In this document: one piece after another, positions 17,771-25,634 of the stretch
Position numbering within the stretch: the first letter of the stretch is position 1
Layout of the letters: each line of letters starts with the position of its first letter
DNA from: Actinomadura madurae
GTDB taxonomy: Bacteria; Actinomycetota; Actinomycetes; Streptosporangiales; Streptosporangiaceae
Direction: 5' to 3'
Length of the DNA: 64,000 bases
NCBI RefSeq assembly: GCF_900115095.1
Contig: NZ_FOVH01000001.1
Coordinates: 434,001 to 498,000, forward strand
The notes under the pieces: generated by a model
What the model was told of the DNA's origin: nothing
What the model saw: only the letters and a program-made list of their open reading frames with translations
The model's database searches: none
Position numbers and translations under genes: made by a program

Positions 17771-18232
17771 GTGGACACCATGCAGCGGTCGAGACCCGCT
17801 AAAACGGTCTCGTCCGCCCCGGCGTACCGGACATTCCTCCGTGAACTCCTCAGTTTTGGTTTCGTGGGGTGCGTCGGCACGCTGATCATGATCTTCGGCG
17901 CCAACCTGATGCGCGCGTGGCTCGGCGGCAGCCCGGTCACCAGCGTCGTGGTGCCGGCCGTGGTGTCCACGCTGTCCTCCTACCTGCTCAACCGCTTCTG
18001 GACGTTCCGGCACCGCGACAGCGACGGCTCCGGCCGGGAGGTCGCGATCTTCTTCGCGCTGAACGGCGTCGGCCTGCTGATCCAGGTGCTGTGCACCGGC
18101 TTCACCTACTACACCCTCGGCCTCCACGGCGGGGTCGCCTACAACCTCGGGCTGCTCGCCGGCGTCGGGCTCGGCTCGGCGTTCCGCTACTGGTCGTACA
18201 AGAAGTGGGTGTTCACCCCCGCCGCGGCGTGA
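17771..18232 (+). CDS. GtrA-family membrane protein
   Basis: 153 residues with four membrane helices and the GtrA hallmarks FLLFGFVGCVGT-like N-terminus (here ELLSFGFVGCVGT), SYLLNRFWTF after helix 2, and the closing FRYWSYKKWVF. GtrA proteins are thought to flip polyprenyl-phosphate-linked sugars for cell-surface glycosylation. The GTG at 17771 and an ATG at 17780 are both possible starts. No glycosyltransferase is adjacent. It ends 18 bases from the convergent oxidoreductase gene. Confidence 0.88.
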   Translation: MDTMQRSRPAKTVSSAPAYRTFLRELLSFGFVGCVGTLIMIFGANLMRAWLGGSPVTSVVVPAVVSTLSSYLLNRFWTFRHRDSDGSGREVAIFFALNGVGLLIQVLCTGFTYYTLGLHGGVAYNLGLLAGVGLGSAFRYWSYKKWVFTPAAA

Positions 18233-18250
18233 GGCCGCCCAGCGTCCGGC

Positions 18251-19120
18251 TCAGCGGCCGGCCGGGACGATCTTCTCGGTCCGGGTGAGGGCCTCGGCGA
18301 GGACGGGGGCGAGGTCCTGCCCGGTGCGCTGCGAGAAGATCGCGTGGTCGATGCCGCGCTCCGCGAGCCGCCCGATCGTGTCGGCGGCCTGGTCGGCCGA
18401 CGGCGTGCCCTCCAGCAGTGTCAGCGCCGTCTTCTCGATCTCGCCGTAGTCGCGGCCCTCGCGCTCGCAGTGCTCCCGCAGCACGTCCAGCTTGTGCGGC
18501 AGTTCGTCGCCGTCGAAGAGGTTGCAGGCGTCGGCGTACTTCGCGACGAACCGGAGCGTCTTCTTCTCCCCGCCTCCGCCGATGAGGATCGGCGGGTGCG
18601 GGCGGCGCAGCGCGGGCGGCGAGTTCAGGGGCCGCTCCAGCCTGTAGTGCTCGCCCTCGAACGGCGCCTCGTCGCCCTCCCACATCTGGCGGGCGATCCG
18701 CAGCGTCTCCTCCAGCCGTTCGAAACGCTCCGCGGTGGGCGGGAACGCGACGCCGAGGCCCCGCGACTCCTCCTCGTTCCACGCCGCGCCGATGCCGAGC
18801 CAGGCCCGCCCGCCCGACAGGACGTCCAGCGTCGTCACCGTCTTGACGAGGATGCCGGGCTCCCGGTACGTGACGCCGGTGACCATCGTCCCGAGCGTGA
18901 TCCGCTCGGTGAGCGCGGCCGCGTAGGCGAGCGCGGTGTAGCCCTCGAGCATGGGGTCCTCCGAGGGCCCCACCCCGCGGATCTGGAAGAAGTGGTCCAT
19001 CACCCACAGCGAGTGCAGCCCGCCCTGGTCGGCCTCGCGGGCCATGCGCCCGAACGCCGGGGCGATCTCCTCGGGGCCGCCGGGGTGGGTGAAGCTCGGA
19101 ATCTGGAGTCCAACGCGCAT
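18251..19120 (-). CDS. LLM-class F420-dependent oxidoreductase
   Basis: 289 residues of the bacterial-luciferase-like TIM barrel. The start MRVGLQIPSF is preceded by GAGGGA. Family marks are LGTMVTGVTYREPGILVKTVTTLDVLSGGRAWLGIGAAWNEEE (shared with F420 enzymes) and PILIGGGGEKKTLRFVAKYADACNLF. It should reduce or oxidise a small organic substrate with F420 in the cytoplasm. It is divergent from a MerR gene, and one of the two MerR-type operators overlaps its own promoter, so it is likely the MerR target. Confidence 0.9.
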   Translation of the reverse strand: MRVGLQIPSFTHPGGPEEIAPAFGRMAREADQGGLHSLWVMDHFFQIRGVGPSEDPMLEGYTALAYAAALTERITLGTMVTGVTYREPGILVKTVTTLDVLSGGRAWLGIGAAWNEEESRGLGVAFPPTAERFERLEETLRIARQMWEGDEAPFEGEHYRLERPLNSPPALRRPHPPILIGGGGEKKTLRFVAKYADACNLFDGDELPHKLDVLREHCEREGRDYGEIEKTALTLLEGTPSADQAADTIGRLAERGIDHAIFSQRTGQDLAPVLAEALTRTEKIVPAGR

Positions 19121-19181
19121 GGCCGTCCCTCACGTCTCGTAGCGGGTCTTCGCTTTCTCAGCCGTCACTTCCCACTCTGTG

Positions 19182-19204
19182 ACCTGGAGCGCACTCCAGG
19201 TCAA
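19182..19204 (-). promoter_or_regulatory. MerR-type promoter/operator for the LLM oxidoreductase
   Basis: On the minus strand a TTGACC -35 box (19199-19204) is followed by a 20-base dyad at 19182-19201 with one pair of centre mismatches. A 19-base spacer then leads to CAGAGT, a weak -10. The stretched spacer filled by the dyad is the hallmark of MerR-activated promoters. Confidence 0.75.
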
Positions 19205-19216
19205 GTGCGGCCGGCG

Positions 19217-19247
19217 TTGACCTGGAGTGCACTCCAGGTGCGATCCT
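19217..19247 (+). promoter_or_regulatory. MerR-type promoter/operator for the MerR gene
   Basis: TTGACC at 19217-19222 leads, over a 19-base spacer, to GATCCT at 19242-19247. A perfect 20-base palindrome, ACCTGGAGTGCACTCCAGGT, occupies 19220-19239. This predicts autoregulation of the MerR gene that starts eight bases further on. Confidence 0.8.
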
Positions 19248-19254
19248 GGGAGAC

Positions 19255-19644
19255 GTGAGTCACTACTCTCCCGCGGAGACCGCCGAGAAGAGCGGTTTCA
19301 GCATCGACACGCTGCGTTACTACGAGAAGATCGGGCTGCTGTCGGGGATCGCGCGGAACGCGTCCGGGCGGCGCGTGTTCAGTGACGGCGACCTGCAGTG
19401 GCTCGGGATGCTGCGCTGCCTGCGCGGCACCGGGATGCCGATCGCCGAGATGCTGCGCTACTCCGAGCTGGCCCGCGGCGGAGGCGAGACCGTCCATGAG
19501 CGGCTCGAACTGCTGCAGGAGCACGACCGCCGGGTCGAGGAGCAGATCGCGACGCTGCGCGCGCAGCAGGAGCAGATCAAGACGAAGATCGGCTACTACC
19601 GGGACGCCGCCGCGCTCTGCACCCCCGCCACCGCCACGGCCTGA
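19255..19644 (+). CDS. MerR-family transcriptional regulator
   Basis: 129 residues. The winged helix-turn-helix spans residues 1-75: a first helix-turn-helix ending TLRYYEKIGLL and the wing with GRRVFSDGDLQWLGMLRCLRGTGMPIAEM. A long dimerisation coiled coil (HERLELLQEHDRRVEEQIATL) follows, and then a short C-terminus with a single Cys. It lacks the metal-binding CxnC loop of CueR or MerR, so it more likely senses an organic or electrophilic signal. The GTG start lies just three bases past GGGAG. Confidence 0.92.
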   Translation: MSHYSPAETAEKSGFSIDTLRYYEKIGLLSGIARNASGRRVFSDGDLQWLGMLRCLRGTGMPIAEMLRYSELARGGGETVHERLELLQEHDRRVEEQIATLRAQQEQIKTKIGYYRDAAALCTPATATA

Positions 19645-19648
19645 CGGG

Positions 19649-20263
19649 TCAGCGCCACCCGGGCGCGCGGCCCAGCATGCGCAGCAGCCGGTCCTCCGGC
19701 CGGGCGCCGTCCGGGGAGGGGACGGACGGGGCGAACGGCTCGCCGGCACCCCGGCCGTCCTCGGGGACGATCGCGGCGACCTTCAGCGCCGCGCCGACCA
19801 GGTCCTCAGCGGGCTCCCACGGGACGCCGATCGTGGCCGCGACGTCCCACGCGTGGACGACCAGGTCGACGAGGTGGAAGCCGATCGCCAGGGACGCGGG
19901 GAAGGCGCCGCCGTCGCGGATCTCCGGGAGGACGAGCTCGGCGTCCAGGGCCACGTCGGCGAACGCGCGGGTCACCAGATCGGCGGAGGCCTTCGCGGCC
20001 TCGCGGGGATCGTCGCCGAGGTCGCCGCTCCGCCAGCGGGACAGGCGCCCGCCCTCGCCCCGTGCGGCCGCGGCGAAGCCCTCGTCCTGGCTGACCTGGT
20101 GGCGCAGGAGGCCGTGCAGGGTCCAGTCGGGGCATGGCGTGGGCAGCGTGAGCGCGTCCGGCTTCACCCGCGCGACGGTGGCCACGTAGAGGCCGGCCGC
20201 CTTCCGGTCCAGCGGGCGGAAGTCGGCGGTGAGCAGTTCGGTGAGCAGATCCATGCCGTCCAC
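19649..20263 (-). CDS. TIGR03086-family DinB-like (mycothiol-dependent type) protein
   Basis: 204 residues with the N-terminal four-helix DinB/maleylpyruvate-isomerase fold: LTLPTPCPDWTLHGLLRHQ near residue 40 and FHLVDLVVHAWDVA near residue 130 supply the His metal ligands. Such proteins are related to mycothiol-dependent isomerases and transferases, but most have no known substrate. GTG at 20263 or ATG at 20254 may be the start. It ends only five bases from the MerR gene and is divergent from the MocR gene. Confidence 0.85.
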   Translation of the reverse strand: MDGMDLLTELLTADFRPLDRKAAGLYVATVARVKPDALTLPTPCPDWTLHGLLRHQVSQDEGFAAAARGEGGRLSRWRSGDLGDDPREAAKASADLVTRAFADVALDAELVLPEIRDGGAFPASLAIGFHLVDLVVHAWDVAATIGVPWEPAEDLVGAALKVAAIVPEDGRGAGEPFAPSVPSPDGARPEDRLLRMLGRAPGWR

Positions 20264-20277
20264 GCTAGGAACCGGCA

Positions 20278-20331
20278 GAGGACCAGGTACAGGGCCAAAA
20301 TTGCGGGAAATGACTGAGCCGATTTAGGCTC
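20278..20331. promoter_or_regulatory. Divergent control region of the MocR/TIGR03086 pair
   Basis: The 74-base gap contains a dyad, GAGCC (20316-20320) and GGCTC (20327-20331). On the other side is an AT-richer stretch with GGACCAGGTACAGGGCC. MocR proteins commonly bind such gaps and control both genes, but the exact box is inferred. Confidence 0.45.
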
Positions 20332-20337
20332 GGCGGC

Positions 20338-21747
20338 GTGGATCTGCACGTGAGCCTGGTGGGCCGCCGCGACATCGCCGGGCAGATCTACCGCCAGCTG
20401 CGCGCCGCGATCCTGGACGGACGGCTCCGCGCGGGCGACGCGCTGCCGCCGACGCGGGAGCTGGCGCGGCGCCTCGCGATCTCCCGCAACACCGTCGGCG
20501 TCGCCTACGACCGGCTCGCCGCCGAGGGCTTCCTCACGAGCCGGGTGGGGGCGGGGACGTTCGTCCGGGAGACCGGGTCCGCCCCGCGCGGCGCCCCCGC
20601 CGCCTCGCCGCTGCGGTCGCGCCGGGTGTGGGACGGGGTGTCGGCCTGGCCCGCGCGGATGCCGGGCATCAGGTGGGACTTCCGCGCCGGGCTGCCCGAC
20701 GTGACGCTGTTCCCGTACGAGGCCTGGCGGCGGATCATGGCCGGGGTGCTCCGGCCGTCGGCGCTGGGGGACCCCGCGTCGGCGGGCGACCCGGCGGGCC
20801 TGCCCGCCCTGCGGGACGCCATCGCCCGGCACGCCGGCGTGTCGCGCTCGGTGCGCGCGGCCGGCGCCGACATCGTCGTCACCGCGGGCGTCCAGCAGGC
20901 GCTCGACCTCATCGTCCGGGTGCTGCTCGAACCCGGCGACGTCGTCGCCGTCGAGGACCCGGGGTACCCGCCCGCGCGGATGCTGCTCACCGCGGCCGGG
21001 ATGCGGGTGCGCGGGGTGCCGGTCGACGCCGAGGGCCTGCGCGTCGACGCGCTCCCCGGCGACGCGCGGGCCGTCTACGTCACCCCGTCGCACCAGTTCC
21101 CGCTGGGCATGCCGATGTCGCTGCCGCGGCGCCGGGCGCTGCTCGGCTGGGCGCGGCGGCGCGACGTGGTGATCGTCGAGGACGACTACGACACCGAGTA
21201 CCGCTACGGCGGCCGGCCGGTCGAGCCGCTGCAGAGCCTCGACGGGGACGGCCGCGTCCTGTACACCGGCACCTTCTCCAAGGTCATGCGGCCGGTGCTG
21301 CGGCTCGGCTTCCTCGTCGTGCCGCCGGCGCTGCACCACGCGTTCCGGATGGCGCGCTACGTCTCGTCCTGGCACGCCGAGCTGCCCGCGCAGGCGGCGC
21401 TGGCCCGGTTCATCGACGAGGGCCTGCTCGCCCGGCACCTGCGCAGGTCGCGCCGCGAGTACCGGGCCCGGCACGAGCGCGTCGCGGAGCTGGTCGGCGG
21501 GCTGATGGGCGACCGGCTGACCCTCGTCCCGTCCGAGGCCGGGCTGCATCTGAGCGCCACCCTCCCGGCCGGCGCGGACGACGCCGCGATCGCCGCGCGG
21601 GCGCTGGAGGCGGGCATCGGCCTGTTCGCGCTGTCGGAGTTCGCGGTGTCCGCGCCGCCCGTCCCGGGGCTGGTCTTCGGGTACGGGGCCGCGCCGCCGC
21701 CCGCCATCGACGAGGGATTGCGCCGGCTCAGCCGGATCGTGGCCTGA
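20338..21747 (+). CDS. MocR/PdxR-type GntR regulator with aminotransferase domain
   Basis: 469 residues. An N-terminal GntR winged helix (residues 10-75, LPPTRELARRLAISRNTV) is joined to a fold-type I aminotransferase domain. PLP-site residues are visible: the EDDYDTEYRY strand and the Schiff-base lysine Lys315 in GTFSKVMRP. MocR proteins use PLP as a sensor. PdxR itself controls pdxST, but neither gene is here, so the likely target is the divergent TIGR03086 gene. The final TGA abuts the stop codon of the opposing ABC gene with no gap. Confidence 0.9.
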   Translation: MDLHVSLVGRRDIAGQIYRQLRAAILDGRLRAGDALPPTRELARRLAISRNTVGVAYDRLAAEGFLTSRVGAGTFVRETGSAPRGAPAASPLRSRRVWDGVSAWPARMPGIRWDFRAGLPDVTLFPYEAWRRIMAGVLRPSALGDPASAGDPAGLPALRDAIARHAGVSRSVRAAGADIVVTAGVQQALDLIVRVLLEPGDVVAVEDPGYPPARMLLTAAGMRVRGVPVDAEGLRVDALPGDARAVYVTPSHQFPLGMPMSLPRRRALLGWARRRDVVIVEDDYDTEYRYGGRPVEPLQSLDGDGRVLYTGTFSKVMRPVLRLGFLVVPPALHHAFRMARYVSSWHAELPAQAALARFIDEGLLARHLRRSRREYRARHERVAELVGGLMGDRLTLVPSEAGLHLSATLPAGADDAAIAARALEAGIGLFALSEFAVSAPPVPGLVFGYGAAPPPAIDEGLRRLSRIVA

Positions 21748-23022
21748 CTACCGCTGGACGGGGGTGACGCGCCGGCCGTCCGCCCCGAAGAACAGCACGC
21801 GGCCGAAGTCGATGGTCAGCGCGACATGGTCGCCCCGGTCGGGCCGGCCGCCCGGCGCGATCCGGAACACGAGGTCGGAGCGCCGGTGGTGGCCGGCGTG
21901 CTCCTCGGTGTACTCCTCCTCGCCGGACGGGCGCCCGAACACCCCCCGCAGGCGCCCGCGCAGGCCGGGCCGGTCCGGCTCGCGGGCCGGCGGGGCCTCC
22001 GGCCGCCCCACCTCGGTCGCGTCGACCGTGGGGATGCCCGCCTCGGCGTAGGCGAGCCACTCGTGCCCGTGGAACTCCAGCGCGCGGACCTGCCCGGACA
22101 GGACGCTGCCGTGCGGGGCCGGCGAACCGGGGGCGATCGGCATCAGCGTGTCCGGGCGGATGCCCACGATCACGGGACGCCCGTGGTGGCTGATCAGCGC
22201 GGATGCGCGGGGATCGTTCCACGGCAGCGTCAGCCGCTGCGGCCCGAAGTCGAGCAGCAGCCCCTCGCCCTCGACGGCCCACAGCGTGGCCTGCAGCAGG
22301 TTGATCGGCGGCGAGCTGAGGAACGCGGCCACGAACACCGTCGCCGGGTCCTCGTAGATCTGCTCGGGGGTGCCGACGTCCTCCAGCACGCCGTCGCGCA
22401 GCACCGCCATCCGGTCGGCCATCGTCATGGCCTCGATCTGGTCGTGCGTGACGTAGACGGTGGTGGTCCCGGTGGAGCGGACCAGCGCGGCGATCTCGAC
22501 GCGCAGCTCGGCGCGCAGCCCCGCGTCCAGGCTCGACAGGGGCTCGTCCATCAGGAACAGCGACGGCTCGCGGATCAGCGCCCGCCCGATCGCGGCCCGC
22601 TGCCGCTGGCCGCCCGACAGCGTGCGCGGCATCCGGTCGATCATCGTGTTGATGCCGAGCGCGCGGGCCAGCTCGACGACCTTCGCGCTGGCCTCGGCCC
22701 GGTCGTCCCCCGACACCTCCAGGGGGAACATCATGTTGCCCTTGACGGTGCGGTGCGGGTAGAGCGCCCCCTCCTGGAAGACCATCGCGACATTGCGCTC
22801 GCGCGGCGGCAGCCCGTTGGCGACGATCCCGTTCAGCCACAGGTCGCCGCTGGTGATCTCCTCCAGCCCGGCGATCATCCGCAGGATGGTGGACTTGCCG
22901 CAGCCGGACGGCCCGAGCAGGACGAACAGCTCGCCGTCGTTGATCCGGAGGCGGACGTTCCGGACGGCCGCCTGCCCGCCGGGGTACACCTTGTCGACGC
23001 CGTCCAGCACAACATCCGTCAT
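21748..23022 (-). CDS. ABC transporter ATP-binding protein (MsmK/UgpC/MalK type)
   Basis: 424 residues from MTDVVLDGVDKVYPGG; a GTG at 23064 would add 14 residues that do not match the family. The ATPase carries Walker A GPSGCGKST, signature LSGGQRQR, Walker B LFLMDEPLSSLD and the switch His in YVTHDQIEAM. A C-terminal OB-like regulatory domain (TOBE) follows, then an unusual acidic, Arg/Pro-rich insert (REPDRPGLRGRLRGVFGRPS). MsmK-like ATPases often serve several sugar importers at once, which fits the absence of permease genes here. Confidence 0.9.
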   Translation of the reverse strand: MTDVVLDGVDKVYPGGQAAVRNVRLRINDGELFVLLGPSGCGKSTILRMIAGLEEITSGDLWLNGIVANGLPPRERNVAMVFQEGALYPHRTVKGNMMFPLEVSGDDRAEASAKVVELARALGINTMIDRMPRTLSGGQRQRAAIGRALIREPSLFLMDEPLSSLDAGLRAELRVEIAALVRSTGTTTVYVTHDQIEAMTMADRMAVLRDGVLEDVGTPEQIYEDPATVFVAAFLSSPPINLLQATLWAVEGEGLLLDFGPQRLTLPWNDPRASALISHHGRPVIVGIRPDTLMPIAPGSPAPHGSVLSGQVRALEFHGHEWLAYAEAGIPTVDATEVGRPEAPPAREPDRPGLRGRLRGVFGRPSGEEEYTEEHAGHHRRSDLVFRIAPGGRPDRGDHVALTIDFGRVLFFGADGRRVTPVQR

Positions 23023-23280
23023 CGGGGCCGCCTGGGGGTGGGTGAAACTTCGGTCCGTCATCACACCGCGCGACGGTCGAGGTTGTCCAGAGTCAAACCG
23101 GAGTTACCGCCCGTCGACCCGGCCGAGTCCGGCCATGCCGGCGGCGGCGGAGCCCCCTTCCCGCGGTGAGGATTACGAAACCGGTTGATCACGGGAGAAG
23201 CCGGTCGGCAACGTACCTCTTACAGATCTCGCCATTTCTCGCAATGGAACGGTCCCAGACTGCCCGGACGACGAGATCTT

Positions 23281-23286
23281 GGAGGT
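23281..23286 (+). promoter_or_regulatory. Ribosome binding site deciding the TTG start of the amine oxidase
   Basis: GGAGGT lies five bases before TTG at 23292. It places the Tat motif ten residues from the start, while the upstream in-frame starts give an implausible leader. Confidence 0.8.
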
Positions 23287-23291
23287 GCTCC

Positions 23292-24899
23292 TTGGCGACT
23301 TCGGCAGAGCCGACGGGCGTCAGCAGACGTGGCTTCCTCACCCGGGTCGGGGCCACCGGCGGGGCGGGGGCCATGTTCGCCACCATGGGCGCGCTGGGCC
23401 TCGCCCCGAGCGCGGAGGCGCGGCCCCGCGTCCCCTTCCAGCCCCCGCGGGAATCGGACTTCCGGTTGCGCGGCCGCGCGGCCGCGAAGGTCGTGGTGCT
23501 CGGCGCCGGCGTCGCCGGGCTGGCCACCGCGTACGAGCTGGGCAAGGCCGGCTACCGGGTCACCGTCCTGGAGGCGCAGGACCGGGTGGGCGGGCGCAAC
23601 CGCACGCTGCGCGGCGGCGACCGCCTCACCGAGACGGGCGGCGAGACCCAGCGGGTCGGATTCGGCGACGGCACGTACATGAACGCGGGCCCGGCCCGCA
23701 TCGCGCAGTGGATGACGACGATGGACTACTGCCGGGAGCTGGGCGTCCCGCTGGAGGTCTTCACCAACTCCAACGCCCAGGCCTATCTCTTCAACCAGTC
23801 GGCCGGGATGGAGGCCCCGGTGCGGTGGCGCACCGCGAAGGCCGACGTCTACGGGTACATCTCCGAACTGCTCGCCAAGGCCACCGACCAGGGCGCCCTC
23901 GACCAGAGGCTCACCTCGACCGACAAGGAGAGGCTGCTGTCGTTCCTGTCGGGGTTCGGCGCCATCGGCCCCAAGGCCGACGGGTACGCCTACAAGGGCG
24001 GCGACCGGCGCGGCTTCACCGTGGACCCGGGGGCGGGCGACGTGGAGGGGACGGTCCTCGGGCCCCCGCCCTCCCTCTCGGACGTCTTCGCCGGCGGCGT
24101 GGGCCGCTACTTCTCCTTCGAGTTCGGCTACAGCCAGGCGATGCTGATGTTCCAGCCCGTCGGGGGCATGGACGCCATCCCGCGCGCGCTGGCCAAGGCC
24201 GTCGGGCGGGACCGGATCCGCACCGGCGCCAGGGTCACCAAGATCACGAACCTCGCCGGGGGCGTGCGGATCCAGTACGAGACGGGCGGGCGCACCCGGC
24301 TGCTGGAGGCGGACTACTGCGTCGCCACCCTGCCGCCGCAGGTGCTGGCGAAGATCCCGCACAACCTGGGCGCGGCGGTCCAGTCCGCGCTGGGGACGCC
24401 CGTCCCGGTCTCCACCGGCAAGATCGGGCTGGAGTACCGGAACCGCTGGTGGGAGACCGAGGAGAAGATCTACGGCGGCATCACGAACACCGATCTGGAC
24501 ATCTCCACCATCTGGTACCCCTCGTCCGGGTACCACGGCCGCTCCGGCCTGCTCGTCGGCTACTACAACTTCGGCGCGCAGGCCGACACCTACGCGAGGC
24601 TGGGGCACGCCGGACGGCTCGCCCGCGCCCTCGACCAGGGGGCGAAGATCCACGGCGACCGCTACCGCGAGGGCATCGCCGCGTCCGCGTCCATCGCCTG
24701 GATCCGGCAGCCGCACATCGAGGGCGGCTGGGTCGACTGGCCGTCGCGCGGAGCCGAGTACAAGCTCCTCAACCAGCCCCAGGAAAACGTGTACTACGCC
24801 GGTGACTGGCTCAGCTACGAGATCGCCTGGCAGCACGGCTCCTTCGAGTCCGCGCGCAAGGTCGTGACCGAACTCCACCAGCGCGTACTGAAGGGATGA
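23292..24899 (+). CDS. Tat-exported flavin amine / amino-acid oxidase
   Basis: 535 residues from TTG. The Tat signal SRRGFLTRVG is followed by a hydrophobic stretch to about residue 40. The FAD-binding strand is VVVLGAGVAGLATAYELGKAGY (Gly71, Gly73, Gly76), then the GGRNRT motif typical of monoamine and L-amino-acid oxidases. The C-terminal FAD motif is NVYYAGDWLSYEIAWQHGSFESA. It should oxidise an amine or amino acid to an imine with release of H2O2, outside the membrane. RidA follows with a four-base ATGA overlap, so the two are coupled. The substrate cannot be read. Confidence 0.9.
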   Translation: MATSAEPTGVSRRGFLTRVGATGGAGAMFATMGALGLAPSAEARPRVPFQPPRESDFRLRGRAAAKVVVLGAGVAGLATAYELGKAGYRVTVLEAQDRVGGRNRTLRGGDRLTETGGETQRVGFGDGTYMNAGPARIAQWMTTMDYCRELGVPLEVFTNSNAQAYLFNQSAGMEAPVRWRTAKADVYGYISELLAKATDQGALDQRLTSTDKERLLSFLSGFGAIGPKADGYAYKGGDRRGFTVDPGAGDVEGTVLGPPPSLSDVFAGGVGRYFSFEFGYSQAMLMFQPVGGMDAIPRALAKAVGRDRIRTGARVTKITNLAGGVRIQYETGGRTRLLEADYCVATLPPQVLAKIPHNLGAAVQSALGTPVPVSTGKIGLEYRNRWWETEEKIYGGITNTDLDISTIWYPSSGYHGRSGLLVGYYNFGAQADTYARLGHAGRLARALDQGAKIHGDRYREGIAASASIAWIRQPHIEGGWVDWPSRGAEYKLLNQPQENVYYAGDWLSYEIAWQHGSFESARKVVTELHQRVLKG

Positions 24900-24927
24900 C
24901 CGTGCTACCAGGGATGACCGTGCTCCG
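24892..24927 (+). repeat. 18-bp tandem duplication carrying two start codons
   Basis: Two 18-base units (24892-24909 and 24910-24927) differ only near the end. Each contains AGGGATGACCGTGCT, that is, a purine stretch and an ATG. The first ATG overlaps the amine oxidase stop; the second lies 18 bases on and is in the same frame. Confidence 0.9.
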
Positions 24928-25555
24928 AGGCAGGATTCTCGTCGGCGGGCTCGCCACCGCGGCGTTCGTCGGGGTCGCCTCCGCCGCGTCCGCCGCGCCC
25001 GGGCATTTCGGAAGACCGCCCCGCCCGAACGAAGTGCGCCCCGCGCTTCCCGCCGGGCAGAGCAACCCGGCCATCGCCGACGGTGTCGCCGTCGGAGGAC
25101 GCGTCGCCACTTACACGGCGAGCGGCCTCGGCCCCAGGGAGGCCAACACCTCCGCTCCGGCGGGCAGCCCCGAACGCTACAGCGAGTACATCACGCCGCC
25201 GCCCGGCGTCACCATCACCGAGGCCCAGGCGCTCAACGTCCTCAAGCAGATCGCCGCGAACCTCAAGGCCCAAGGCCTCACGCTCCGGGACGTGATCTCC
25301 ATGCGGGCCTACCTCGCCAACGCCCCCGGCAGCGACACGGCGGACTTCGCAGGATGGAACCGCGCCTACCGGCAGTACTTCGCCAACACCGACCTGTCCA
25401 CCGGCGCGCCCGTCAAGGTCCCGCTCGGCACCGCGCCGCCCGCGCTTCCCACGTACGTCAATTCCGCACGCCCGTCACGCGTCACTCTGGAGATCGAGAA
25501 CCTCCCCGTGCCAGGCTGGCTCGTCGAGGTGGAGATCGTCGCCGCGTTCCGGTAG
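24896..25555 (+). CDS. Exported RidA-family (imine deaminase-like) protein
   Basis: 219 residues (213 from the second ATG at 24914). An N-terminal signal peptide (VLRGRILVGGLATAAFVGVA then ASAASAA) makes this an exported member of a family that is normally cytosolic. The RidA fold follows, with VATYTASGLGP, a LKAQGLTLRDVISMRAYLAN helix and RVTLEIENLPVPGWLVEVE. Arg195 occupies the position of the catalytic Arg of RidA, which hydrolyses reactive imines to ketones and ammonia. A 35-residue loop between the helix and the Arg strand is longer than usual. Co-expression with an oxidase that makes imines is the key context. Confidence 0.88.
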   Translation: MTVLPGMTVLRGRILVGGLATAAFVGVASAASAAPGHFGRPPRPNEVRPALPAGQSNPAIADGVAVGGRVATYTASGLGPREANTSAPAGSPERYSEYITPPPGVTITEAQALNVLKQIAANLKAQGLTLRDVISMRAYLANAPGSDTADFAGWNRAYRQYFANTDLSTGAPVKVPLGTAPPALPTYVNSARPSRVTLEIENLPVPGWLVEVEIVAAFR

Positions 25556-25578
25556 CGCGGCCGCGACCGCCACGGTCC

Positions 25579-25612
25579 GGGAGCGCTCCGCGGCCCCCCG
25601 CGGGGCGCTCCC
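25579..25612 (+). terminator. Intercistronic hairpin between RidA and M20 genes
   Basis: GGGAGCGC and GCGCTCCC form an eight-base outer stem, and CCGCGG repeats can extend it inside. It lies 24 bases after the RidA stop and 22 bases before the ATG of the peptidase gene. It may be a partial terminator or a processing site rather than the end of the operon. Confidence 0.55.
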
Positions 25613-25634
25613 GCCCAGCGAAGGAGGAGCTCCC

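Noticed and set aside
23166..23291. Upstream start of the amine oxidase adding 42 residues
   Set aside because: It would bury the Tat motif at residue 53. The TTG with GGAGGT gives the normal position.
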